From DASPJR01 sp035628505 (lineage in GTDB: Bacteria > Planctomycetota > SZUA-567 > H5-PLA8), in the NCBI GenBank assembly GCA_035628505.1, contig DASPJR010000231.1, forward strand, positions 1 through 43,427: a DNA stretch of 43,427 bases, written 5' to 3'. Under the pieces are notes generated by a model. That model made no database searches and was not told the DNA's origin. It saw only the letters and a list, made by a program, of their open reading frames with translations. A program made the position numbers and the translations under genes. This document shows positions 24,447 through 31,746 of this stretch, piece after piece (within the stretch, counting starts at the first letter, position 1; each line of letters opens with the position of its first letter).

Positions 24447-25433
24447 ATGAGCGATATCCAGGCGCAGGTCAAAAAGTTTCGCGAGAACGTCGAGCGTTTA
24501 AACGGCGAGATTGGCAAGATCATCGTCGGCCAGCGCGAGATCGTCGATGGCGTGCTCGTGGCGATTTTTTCTGGCGGTCACATTCTTCTTGAAGGCCTTC
24601 CCGGCCTCGGCAAAACGCAGCTCATCAAGACAGTCGCCGACGCGCTGGATCTGAAATTCTCCCGCATCCAGTGCACGCCTGATCTCATGCCTGCCGATAT
24701 TCTCGGCACAACCATTCTGAACGAAGATGAAAAGGGCCGGCGCAGCTTTGAATTTCAGCGCGGGCCGATTTTCGGCAACATTGTCCTCACCGATGAAATC
24801 AATCGCGCCACGCCTAAGACGCAGTCGGCGCTGCTTCAGGCCATGCAGGAAGGGCACGTCACCGTTGGCAACACGACCCATCCGCTCGCGCAGCCATTTT
24901 TCGTTCTTGCTACGCAGAACCCGATTGAGCTCGAAGGAACCTATCCGCTTCCCGAAGCGCAGCTGGACCGCTTCATGCTCAAACTGCTCGTCCCGGCGTC
25001 CGATGTCGATGGCCTCGTTACCATCCTCGAACGAACTACATCCGGCGCAGGTGCGAAAGTATCGAAGGTTCTGGCTGGCGATGACGTGCTTGCGGCACGC
25101 GCACTCGTGGCAAACGTTCCGGTTGCAGCGCCGGTGCTGAAATACGCCGCGCGGCTTGTGCTAGCCACGCATCCAGATAATCCCACAGCGCCCCCGGCTG
25201 TGCGCTCCTATGTCAAATATGGTTCGTCGCCGCGTGGCGCGCAGGCAATTGTTCTGGCCGCGAAAGTCTATGCGCTGCAGAAGGAACGTTTTCACGTGGC
25301 GATCGAAGACATTCAGCGAGCGGCCCGGCCGGCTCTGCGCCATCGCCTGATCCTGAATTTTGAAGGAGAAGCCGCTGGCGTGAAGACGGACGCCATTCTC
25401 GACGACGTGCTGAAGTCGCTCAAGGAGGCGTAG
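24447..25433 (+). CDS. MoxR-family AAA+ ATPase
   Basis: 328 residues. Walker A GLPGLGKTQ, Walker B IVLTDEINRA, sensor ATQNP, arginine region LPEAQLDRF and the C-terminal lid are present. MoxR ATPases act as chaperones or complex assemblers, usually with a VWA/DUF58 partner encoded next door. No such partner is here; the next gene is hpt. The client is therefore unknown. Confidence 0.95.
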   Translation: MSDIQAQVKKFRENVERLNGEIGKIIVGQREIVDGVLVAIFSGGHILLEGLPGLGKTQLIKTVADALDLKFSRIQCTPDLMPADILGTTILNEDEKGRRSFEFQRGPIFGNIVLTDEINRATPKTQSALLQAMQEGHVTVGNTTHPLAQPFFVLATQNPIELEGTYPLPEAQLDRFMLKLLVPASDVDGLVTILERTTSGAGAKVSKVLAGDDVLAARALVANVPVAAPVLKYAARLVLATHPDNPTAPPAVRSYVKYGSSPRGAQAIVLAAKVYALQKERFHVAIEDIQRAARPALRHRLILNFEGEAAGVKTDAILDDVLKSLKEA

Positions 25434-25436
25434 GCG

Positions 25437-26021
25437 ATGCCGGCACGAGCGCGCGGACTGCCTCGCGGCCTGGCGCCGCTGATTTCACAGGCGCAGATTT
25501 ATCGCCGTCTATCCGCGATGGCGCGCGCGATTCCGCGCCGGATTCCTGTTCGCGAGCGTCCTATCGCGATCGTCGTTCTGCAGGGCGCGTTCATCTTTGC
25601 AGCGGACCTGCTGCGCCGCCTGCCCTCCACTTACGATATCGATGTGGCTTTTCTGCGTTGCCAATCTTACGGATCAGGAACCAAGTCCAGCGGACGCGTG
25701 ATGCTGCTGCAGGACATCGATTCTGAAATTGATCTCCGCGGCCGTACGGTGCTGCTCATCGATGACATCCTGGACAGTGGTCTCACCCTGAAATTCTTGA
25801 CGGATCATCTCAAGCGTCGCGGAGCAAAGCGGATTCGCGTGTGCGTGCTGCTGCATCGTAATCCCGGATCAAACGCGAGCGGAATTGTGCCGGATCTTGC
25901 CGGTTTTCCGGTGCGTTCTGAATTCGTCGTGGGCTATGGGCTGGATTACGCGGGGCGCTACCGCCATCTGCCCGGACTGGCGGCGCTTGTTCGACACGCG
26001 CATTCGGGAAAGAAGCAATGA
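25437..26021 (+). CDS. hpt: Hypoxanthine(-guanine) phosphoribosyltransferase
   Basis: 194 residues. Converts hypoxanthine/guanine plus PRPP to IMP/GMP. The PRPP loop VLLIDDILDSGLTL, the flexible-loop region FLRCQSYGSGTKSSG and the PPi-binding LQGAFIF are present. The start ATG at 25437 follows AAGGAGG located in the last codons of moxR. Residues 1-13 (Arg/Pro-rich) extend a little beyond typical family members. Overlaps the radC-like gene by ATGA. Confidence 0.93.
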   Translation: MPARARGLPRGLAPLISQAQIYRRLSAMARAIPRRIPVRERPIAIVVLQGAFIFAADLLRRLPSTYDIDVAFLRCQSYGSGTKSSGRVMLLQDIDSEIDLRGRTVLLIDDILDSGLTLKFLTDHLKRRGAKRIRVCVLLHRNPGSNASGIVPDLAGFPVRSEFVVGYGLDYAGRYRHLPGLAALVRHAHSGKKQ

Positions 26022-27082
26022 GCGAGCTCGATCTCGATTTTTACAAGTCGCTGCAGAGTGCTCTGCGCACGCTCGGGGGCAAGGCGCTGCCTGCTGCCGT
26101 CAAGCGCTGGCGTTACATGGAAAGTTCCGATGCCGTGTCGAGCACGATGACAGAAGGCACCGCGCGATTTTTAAGCCGCTTCGGAATTTTGGATTCCGGA
26201 CGCGAAGCAGCGGTGCAGCTTCAGGCCTATCAGTCGCTGCTGCAGCGCATTTCCCGCAGCACCGGAGAAGCGCCCGGGATCGTTTCGGCATGGCTGCGGC
26301 TCTTCGCGGATGGACAATACGGCGTACTTGAAAGGGGCATCTGCTCCGATGAGCCCCAGTGCGCAAAATGCCCGCTCCAGGAGCGCTGCCGTTTTCTGTC
26401 CGCTGGTGGACGTGATTCGAGAACTTTTGAGCAGAGTCTGGCTGAGTCGCTTGCCGCAGGTGCAGGCGACGAAGAACTGCGCACCGCAGATCTGCTCGCA
26501 TTCGTTCTCTCCGGAGAGAAGTGCGGTTCTGCTGAGCGTGCCAGGGCACAGGCGCTGCTACGCGAGTTCCGTGGACTGCGCGGCCTGTTCCAGGCAACTC
26601 CCGAAGCGCTGAGGCTGCTGAATGTCGACGCCAGGGGCATTGCACGGCTGCACGCGATTTCAGAACTGTGCCGCCTATGGGCGGGAGAACGGAATGCAGA
26701 ACGAAAGACGTTCGCCTGCGGCAAAGATTTTTTCGACGAGTACCATCTGCGCCTCCGCGACAAGAAAAAAGAGGTCTTCATCGTGGTCGCGCTGGATCAG
26801 AAAAATGGGTTCCTCGACGAGGAAGAAGTGAGTGTCGGCACGTTGACCGAGACGCTGGTCCATCCGCGTGAAGTGTTTGCAAACGCCATCGCGTGCCGGG
26901 CGGCTTCAATTGCGGTTCTGCACAACCACCCGTCGGGCGATCCCACGCCGAGCACAGCTGACAAGGCGATCACCAAGCGCCTGGAGACCGTGGCCAAAAT
27001 GATGGGCATTCGCCTGCTGGATCATGTTATCATTGGCGATGGCCGCTTCGTGAGCTTCGTTGAAAGCCGGCTGCTGGGCTGA
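26018..27082 (+). CDS. RadC/JAB-domain protein with N-terminal four-cysteine (Fe-S-like) motif
   Basis: 354 residues, versus about 220-230 for ordinary RadC. The C-terminal part (about 230-354) is the RadC JAB/MPN domain with a complete metalloprotease-type motif: His302-x-His304, Ser312 and Asp315, preceded by VSVGTLTETLVHPREVF. Residues about 155-222 match the helix-hairpin-helix segment of RadC. Residues 1-130 are extra and carry Cys109-x5-Cys115-x2-Cys118-x5-Cys124 (CSDEPQCAKCPLQERC). This resembles the [4Fe-4S] loop of endonuclease III/MutY, with one residue fewer in the first gap. RadC function is uncertain; a DNA-related, cluster-binding variant is inferred. Confidence 0.85.
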   Translation: MSELDLDFYKSLQSALRTLGGKALPAAVKRWRYMESSDAVSSTMTEGTARFLSRFGILDSGREAAVQLQAYQSLLQRISRSTGEAPGIVSAWLRLFADGQYGVLERGICSDEPQCAKCPLQERCRFLSAGGRDSRTFEQSLAESLAAGAGDEELRTADLLAFVLSGEKCGSAERARAQALLREFRGLRGLFQATPEALRLLNVDARGIARLHAISELCRLWAGERNAERKTFACGKDFFDEYHLRLRDKKKEVFIVVALDQKNGFLDEEEVSVGTLTETLVHPREVFANAIACRAASIAVLHNHPSGDPTPSTADKAITKRLETVAKMMGIRLLDHVIIGDGRFVSFVESRLLG

Positions 27083-27103
27083 GTGTGGACGCAGAGACAA
27101 AGT

Positions 27104-27811
27104 ATGGAACAGGCCGAGGAAATGCAGGAGCCGGATGTTCCAAGCGACGAGATCCGGCCGGCGACGCGCCCGCTTTATCACTGGTTTGCGCTTATTCTTG
27201 TCGTGAACGTCGTCAGCCTGCTCTGGCTTGCCGTGCGCGCTGACAGTCCCGCGTTCGTTCGCGGCATTCTGGATTTATTTCTGCATGGCGCCGCCGGCGC
27301 CGTCGTGGTGTTTCTGGCCTTTCGCGCGCTGCTGCGCTACCCCTACTATTTCGCCGATCTGCTCATGATCGTGCTCGTGCTCTCCGGCGGCATGAAACTG
27401 ACAGTTGAATTCGTAAATGGCCTGGCCGCGATGGGTGTCATCGATTCACAATTCGGTTCGGCCGAACGCTTCGGAGAAATCTTTCAGGTCTGTCTTTTCT
27501 CTGCCAGCGTGCTGCTTGCCGGCGCGGCGCTCGGCCTTCGCAACTGCACGCTGCTGAATGTAAAGGGGACGTTCTGGCGCGGCATCACGCTGGTGTCGGC
27601 GATGTTTGTGCTGCCGGCCGCGGCGGGGATAGCCGGCTTCCCGGTGCTGATGATCCGCGAAATGATTGTCAGAGACGGCAGCCTTCCTGACATGATCATC
27701 TTTTTTGTGCAGTGGATCCTTTCGCTGGGAATGACTGCGCTGAATACTGTTTATTTCATCCGTACGCTGGCGCTCAACGCGGAAGTCCGCGCGCAGGAGA
27801 ACATGCCGTGA
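27104..27811 (+). CDS. Unrecognised multi-pass membrane protein
   Basis: 235 residues from the ATG at 27104. A GTG at 27083, directly after the radC-like stop, would add 7. A charged N-terminus (about 25 residues) is followed by five to six hydrophobic segments (FALILVVNVVSLLWLAV, FLHGAAGAVVVFLAF, LLMIVLVLSGGMKL, FLSASVLLAG-like, ITLVSAMFVLPAAAGIAG, WILSLGMTALNTVYFI). No motif was recognised. It looks co-transcribed with radC-like, and its stop lies 1 base from the convergent methyltransferase stop. Confidence 0.75.
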   Translation: MEQAEEMQEPDVPSDEIRPATRPLYHWFALILVVNVVSLLWLAVRADSPAFVRGILDLFLHGAAGAVVVFLAFRALLRYPYYFADLLMIVLVLSGGMKLTVEFVNGLAAMGVIDSQFGSAERFGEIFQVCLFSASVLLAGAALGLRNCTLLNVKGTFWRGITLVSAMFVLPAAAGIAGFPVLMIREMIVRDGSLPDMIIFFVQWILSLGMTALNTVYFIRTLALNAEVRAQENMP

Positions 27812-27812
27812 T

Positions 27813-28439
27813 TCACGGCAATTCTTCACCCTGCGGAATGCGTGCTTTGCGCCGCTCGAGCAGGTCGCGGGCGGTCAGGTACTGCGGCACAGGTTCGGCG
27901 GGATTCTCGCGCTTGATGGCGCGCACGCAATAGACGCTGCGGGGCATCTCGCTGACGCGAGGTTCTTCGACGATGTTTTCAATGTCCCAATCGCCGCGCG
28001 CGAGGCGGTACTTGATCTCAGCGGTGCTGAAGATGCGCTTGCCCGGTCCGCTGATTTTGTCGCGCAAGCTGGAGAGCAAACCGTGACTGGCTGGTTCGAG
28101 CAAAATCAGTTTGCCATCCGGCACGAGCACGCGGTGGAATTCGGCAAGTACGGTCCACGGCGGCCTGATCGAATAGAGCGCTTCAAACGAAAGAATCGCA
28201 TCGAAGCTGTGCCGTACGAACGGAAGCTTGGTTGCCTGCCCGCGCACGCGCCGGCAGTTCGTTGCGCTGCTTAAGCGTTGCTTATCTGAATCGAGGACGG
28301 TGCAGGCATGCTTCGCGAACGTCTCGAGCACGCGGGGCAAAATTTCAGCGCCATGCGGCCCCGGCGCAAGGATGAGGAGGCGCTCGGAGCCGTCTAAAGC
28401 TACATTTTTGGAGACAATGTCGACTGTGGAAATTGGCAT
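27813..28439 (-). CDS. Class I SAM-dependent methyltransferase
   Basis: 208 residues. Methyltransferase_11-like core: a degenerate motif I (LLILAPGPHGAEILPRVLE), an acidic ribose contact in CTVLDSDKQRL, motif II/III FDAILSFEALYSI, and the later VLVPDGKLILLEP. Substrate unknown. The C-terminal about 60 residues are basic and less conserved in appearance. It is separated by 3 bases from the protease-like gene upstream on the same strand, but that gene differs in base composition. Confidence 0.8.
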   Translation of the reverse strand: MPISTVDIVSKNVALDGSERLLILAPGPHGAEILPRVLETFAKHACTVLDSDKQRLSSATNCRRVRGQATKLPFVRHSFDAILSFEALYSIRPPWTVLAEFHRVLVPDGKLILLEPASHGLLSSLRDKISGPGKRIFSTAEIKYRLARGDWDIENIVEEPRVSEMPRSVYCVRAIKRENPAEPVPQYLTARDLLERRKARIPQGEELP

Positions 28440-28442
28440 GGG

Positions 28443-28817
28443 TTAGTGGGAAATCTCCCACACTAACTTCGGGCCATCAAGAATAAGGCGGAACTCGTTT
28501 AAAAGATCTCGGCCAACTATTCCGCTCATATCATCCTGTGCAAGGTAGACCCCAATGTACTTTCGCCCTTCCAACTGAATGGCGGCGTGAAAGGCCGACA
28601 GCACGTGAGTGTTTCCATTAAAATCGCAGATTTGGTACTGCTTAGTAACTTGCAGATTAAGCCTCTTGGTAACGAAGAGTGGCAGCACGCTCATATCGGC
28701 GCCGCTATCTAGCAACATTGGAACTGCCGCAACTGCTTCGCCTGTTGCAGGATTGGAAATGTTGACGACCGCGACGGGTTTAGGTGGAACTCCAGGCGAC
28801 TTTTGGTAATCAGGCAT
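28443..28817 (-). CDS. Retropepsin-like aspartic protease
   Basis: 124 residues from the ATG at 28817. A single pepsin-like half: catalytic LLDSGADMSVLP, then the flap region, then GIVGRDLLNEFRLILDG, which matches the hydrophobic-Gly-Arg-Asp element of clan AA. Acts as a homodimer in relatives. Its ATG lies 8 bases inside the end of the small upstream gene, so the two are translationally coupled. About 48% GC over its 3' end, clearly lower than the neighbours, suggesting recent acquisition. Substrate unknown. Confidence 0.85.
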   Translation of the reverse strand: MPDYQKSPGVPPKPVAVVNISNPATGEAVAAVPMLLDSGADMSVLPLFVTKRLNLQVTKQYQICDFNGNTHVLSAFHAAIQLEGRKYIGVYLAQDDMSGIVGRDLLNEFRLILDGPKLVWEISH

Positions 28818-29016
28818 CTTCAGGACACTCAACCACAACTTTCTTGAAGTCTGCGGCGTCTGCCGGATTTGCGAATCTAGGGCTCATTATTCGCAGCGTC
28901 CTCGTTCCAGATGCTTCCGGTATAACAACGTACACTTTCGCTTTTTCCGGCAGTTTCACGTTCTCGTCGAGCTTGATTTGCCCGTTTTCAACGTGTCCTT
29001 CATATGTAACCGCCAT
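28810..29016 (-). CDS. Small protein paired with the protease (AF2212/DUF104-like)
   Basis: 68 residues from the ATG at 29016 (GAGGG 7 bases before). It begins MAVTYEGHVENGQIKL with LPEKAKVYVVIPE after it, a short beta-hairpin pattern like AF2212/DUF104 antitoxin-like proteins. The assignment is by eye. It overlaps the protease gene by 8 bases. Pairing with a retropepsin suggests a two-gene module: a DNA-binding or substrate/inhibitor partner is possible, unproven. Low GC like its partner. Confidence 0.7.
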   Translation of the reverse strand: MAVTYEGHVENGQIKLDENVKLPEKAKVYVVIPEASGTRTLRIMSPRFANPADAADFKKVVVECPEDA

Positions 29017-29110
29017 GGTACCACCCTCAGCAACTAACAGAATTATACCCAACTAACTGGCTAGCATCAAGATATTCGAATCTCAGGATGTCATTGATGG
29101 CTACTGACGC

Positions 29111-29137
29111 AACCGCCCCCGATTACGGGGGGCGGTT
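29111..29137 (-). terminator. GC-rich hairpin downstream of rho
   Basis: A perfect 10-base stem AACCGCCCCC/GGGGGCGGTT with a 7-base loop, about 30 bases past the rho stop on the minus strand. Only a weak T-tail follows, so it may be a non-canonical terminator. It separates rho from the low-GC protease pair. Confidence 0.55.
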
Positions 29138-29167
29138 TGCAACTGACCACTTACAACCAATGACAAC

Positions 29168-30745
29168 TTAAATATTCATCGACAGCAGGAACTCGATGTT
29201 GCCCTTCGTCTTCTTCATCTTCTCGATGAGGAATTCAATGGACTCGACGACGTTGAGGTCCTGGATGTACTTGCGCAGCAGCCACATGCGCTGCAGCTCG
29301 TCCTTGTGAACCAGCAACTCTTCCTTGCGTGTGCCGGACAGGTTCACGTCGATCGTCGGGAAGAGGCGGCGGTTCATCAGGCGGCGGTCGAGATGGACTT
29401 CCATGTTGCCCGTGCCTTTAAATTCTTCATAGATCACTTCGTCCATGCGCGAGCCGGTATCGACGAGCGCAGTCGCGATGATCGTCAGGCTTCCGCCGTC
29501 TTCGATGTTACGCGCGGCACCGAAGAACTTCTTGGGTTTCTGCAGAGCCGTGGCGTCGACACCGCCGGTCAGGATCTTTCCGGAGTGCGGCACTTCCGTG
29601 TTGTAGGCGCGGCCCAGTCGCGTGATCGAATCGAGCAGAATCACCACGTCCTTGCCGTACTCCACGAGGCGCTTGGCGCGTTCGATCACCATCTCGGCGA
29701 CCTGGCAGTGGCGCGCGGCCGGTTCGTCGAACGTGCTGGCGATCACTTCGCCCTTCACGCTGCGTTCCATGTCCGTCACTTCTTCAGGACGCTCGTCGAT
29801 GAGCAGAACGATCAGCACCGCTTCAGGCGTGTTGCGCGCAATCGAATGCGCGATCTGCTGCAGCAGAATCGTCTTTCCGGCTTTCGGCGGTGCGACGATC
29901 AGACCGCGCTGTCCGCGGCCGATAGGCGCGACGAGGTCGAGGATGCGCATCGAGATGTCGTCAGGTCCAGTCTCGAGCACGAAGCGCTTGGTCGGGAAGA
30001 TCGGCGTCAAGTCGTCGAACGGAATCTTCTCGTTGACCTTCTCCGGCTCTTCGCCGTTGATGGCCTTGATCTGCAGCAGCGCGAAGTAGCGTTCGTTCTC
30101 CTTCGGCGGGCGGATCTGGCCGGTGACGACGTGGCCGGTGCGCAGATTGAAGCGCCGGATCTGGCTCGGTGAAATGTAGATGTCGTCAGGGCAGGGGAGA
30201 TAATCGTAATCCGGCGAACGCAGGAAGCCGAAGCCGTCGGGCAGAATTTCCAGCACGCCTTCGCCCATCAACGCGACGTTCTGGTTTACCTTCTCTTTAA
30301 TGATGCGGAAGATCAAATCGTGCTTCAGCAGCGCCGAATAGCCTTCGACGTTCAGGCTCTTGGCCATCTGATGCAGATCGGCGATGGACATGCGCTTCAT
30401 GTCGCTGATGTACGCGATCTGCGCCGGCGGCTTGGGGCCAGCGGGTGCGCCTGGTGGACGCGCTGGAGCGGCGGCCGGGGCTGCTGTGCCATACACTTCG
30501 CCGGCCGGAGCTGGCGCCGGTGCTGCTGGCGCGGGCGCGGGTGCTGGAGCAGGAGCGGTTGCGGTCGCTGTTGCGCTCGATGCCGAAGCGGGTGCCGGCG
30601 CGGCAGCGGGTTCGGGTGCTGAGGCCTGCGCGGGGGGCGCGGCGACAGCTGTGTCTGCCGCATCGCCATTGGTGCGTGGACCCTGGCGTCTCGGCCGGCC
30701 CCTGCGGGGCGCGTTGTCTCGGGGGGAGTCGTTATCGGCTGACAT
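29168..30745 (-). CDS. rho: Transcription termination factor Rho, long disordered N-terminus
   Basis: 525 residues from the ATG at 30745 (AGGAG 7 bases upstream), about 100 longer than E. coli Rho. Hexameric RNA helicase that ends transcription. Residues about 1-110 are low complexity, basic first (RRGRPRRQG) then almost only Ala and Pro. The core follows: the N-terminal helix bundle (SIADLHQMAKSLNVEGY), the cold-shock RNA-binding domain (EGVLEILPDGFGFLRS), P-loop APPKAGKT, LIDERPEEVTDMERS, and the R-loop/secondary site region HSGKILTGGVDATALQKPKK. The ATG is 20 bases from coaE. Confidence 0.97.
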   Translation of the reverse strand: MSADNDSPRDNAPRRGRPRRQGPRTNGDAADTAVAAPPAQASAPEPAAAPAPASASSATATATAPAPAPAPAPAAPAPAPAGEVYGTAAPAAAPARPPGAPAGPKPPAQIAYISDMKRMSIADLHQMAKSLNVEGYSALLKHDLIFRIIKEKVNQNVALMGEGVLEILPDGFGFLRSPDYDYLPCPDDIYISPSQIRRFNLRTGHVVTGQIRPPKENERYFALLQIKAINGEEPEKVNEKIPFDDLTPIFPTKRFVLETGPDDISMRILDLVAPIGRGQRGLIVAPPKAGKTILLQQIAHSIARNTPEAVLIVLLIDERPEEVTDMERSVKGEVIASTFDEPAARHCQVAEMVIERAKRLVEYGKDVVILLDSITRLGRAYNTEVPHSGKILTGGVDATALQKPKKFFGAARNIEDGGSLTIIATALVDTGSRMDEVIYEEFKGTGNMEVHLDRRLMNRRLFPTIDVNLSGTRKEELLVHKDELQRMWLLRKYIQDLNVVESIEFLIEKMKKTKGNIEFLLSMNI

Positions 30746-30765
30746 GTGTTGCTCCTGTTCTCCTG

Positions 30766-31461
30766 TCACTTAATTTCCGGCGTCGCACCGGCGTTGCGTG
30801 GATGTTCCTGCCCCTGTTTTGAACCTGGAAGAGGCGCGCGTCGTGCCGGGGCTTCTGCGCTCCATTCCTTTAAAATGTCTTCAACTTCGCGTTCGATGTG
30901 CTCAATGCTCCCGTCGTTTACGATGACGGCGTCTGCCTTTTCAAGCTTCGCATTTTCATCGCCCAGGCGCTTCTCGCGCCGCTCGCGTTCGTTTACATCC
31001 CAGCCGCGCTTGAGCGACCATTCCTGCCGCCGTTCGACGGGCGCGGAGACGAACAGGATGCGGTCGCAGACATCGGCACGGCCGGCTTCGAAAAGAGTGG
31101 GCGCGTCGAGGATCAGGGCCGGCGCATCCGATTCTTCCCTGAACTTTTTCAGAATCGATTCGAGCGCCGCGCCTGTCCTGGGAAAAATAATCTCCTGTGT
31201 CAGCCGCTTGAGCTCCGCCGGATCGGTAAACGCGATCTGCGCGAGCGCCTTCTTGTTGACCGTGCCGTCGATGTTCACCACTTCACGTCCGAACATCTTC
31301 TGAACCTGCTGTACCACGCCGCGGTCTTTGTAGAGCTCGGCAACGATCTTGTCCGCGTCGTAGACCCACGCGCCGCGCCGCTGGAAGGCTTCGGCTACCG
31401 TGCTCTTTCCAGCACAGACCTGGCCGACCAGACCAATTACGGGGCGGAAGGCGCTGCTCAT
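30766..31461 (-). CDS. coaE: Dephospho-CoA kinase
   Basis: 231 residues. Phosphorylates the 3'-OH of dephospho-CoA, the last step of CoA synthesis. P-loop GLVGQVCAGKSTVAEAF, WVYDADKIV, LILDAPTLFEAG and the R-rich lid are present. A C-terminal tail of about 30 residues rich in Ala/Pro/Arg is unusual. The start overlaps the end of the upstream 93-residue gene by ATGA. Confidence 0.95.
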   Translation of the reverse strand: MSSAFRPVIGLVGQVCAGKSTVAEAFQRRGAWVYDADKIVAELYKDRGVVQQVQKMFGREVVNIDGTVNKKALAQIAFTDPAELKRLTQEIIFPRTGAALESILKKFREESDAPALILDAPTLFEAGRADVCDRILFVSAPVERRQEWSLKRGWDVNERERREKRLGDENAKLEKADAVIVNDGSIEHIEREVEDILKEWSAEAPARRAPLPGSKQGQEHPRNAGATPEIK

Positions 31462-31739
31462 TGGTCTTTCCAGCGCTCCAGCCGGTCATCGATCCACTTC
31501 TTGAACTCCTCGGCGTCCATCCCGCTGGTCACGTCCAGGATCTCGGCCACCGAATCCGCATCGCGTTCTTCAGGCACCTGCGAATGCAGCCGGTAGAGCT
31601 GAACCAGGTGCGCCTGCGTGATGCTATTGCTGGAGAGGCGCTCAAAAAGTTCCGTCCGCACTTCCGGATCGAACTTCGACAGCAGATCGTCGTCGTCGAG
31701 GTGCGCGTCATCGTTGGCTTCATATCCCGGTCGCGGCAT
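31458..31739 (-). CDS. Conserved-looking small acidic protein
   Basis: 93 residues, acidic and helical, with DDDDLLSKFDPEVRTELFERL and ending WIDDRLERWKDQ. No family was recognised. Tight packing between polA (7 bases) and coaE (4-base overlap) argues that it is real and expressed with them. Possibly an accessory factor for a neighbour; this is inference from position only. Confidence 0.75.
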   Translation of the reverse strand: MPRPGYEANDDAHLDDDDLLSKFDPEVRTELFERLSSNSITQAHLVQLYRLHSQVPEERDADSVAEILDVTSGMDAEEFKKWIDDRLERWKDQ

Positions 31740-31746
31740 TTTTCGA

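Noticed and set aside
30384..30773. Gly/Ala-rich plus-strand ORF over the rho N-terminus
   Set aside because: Mirror of the low-complexity Ala/Pro codons; no independent evidence.
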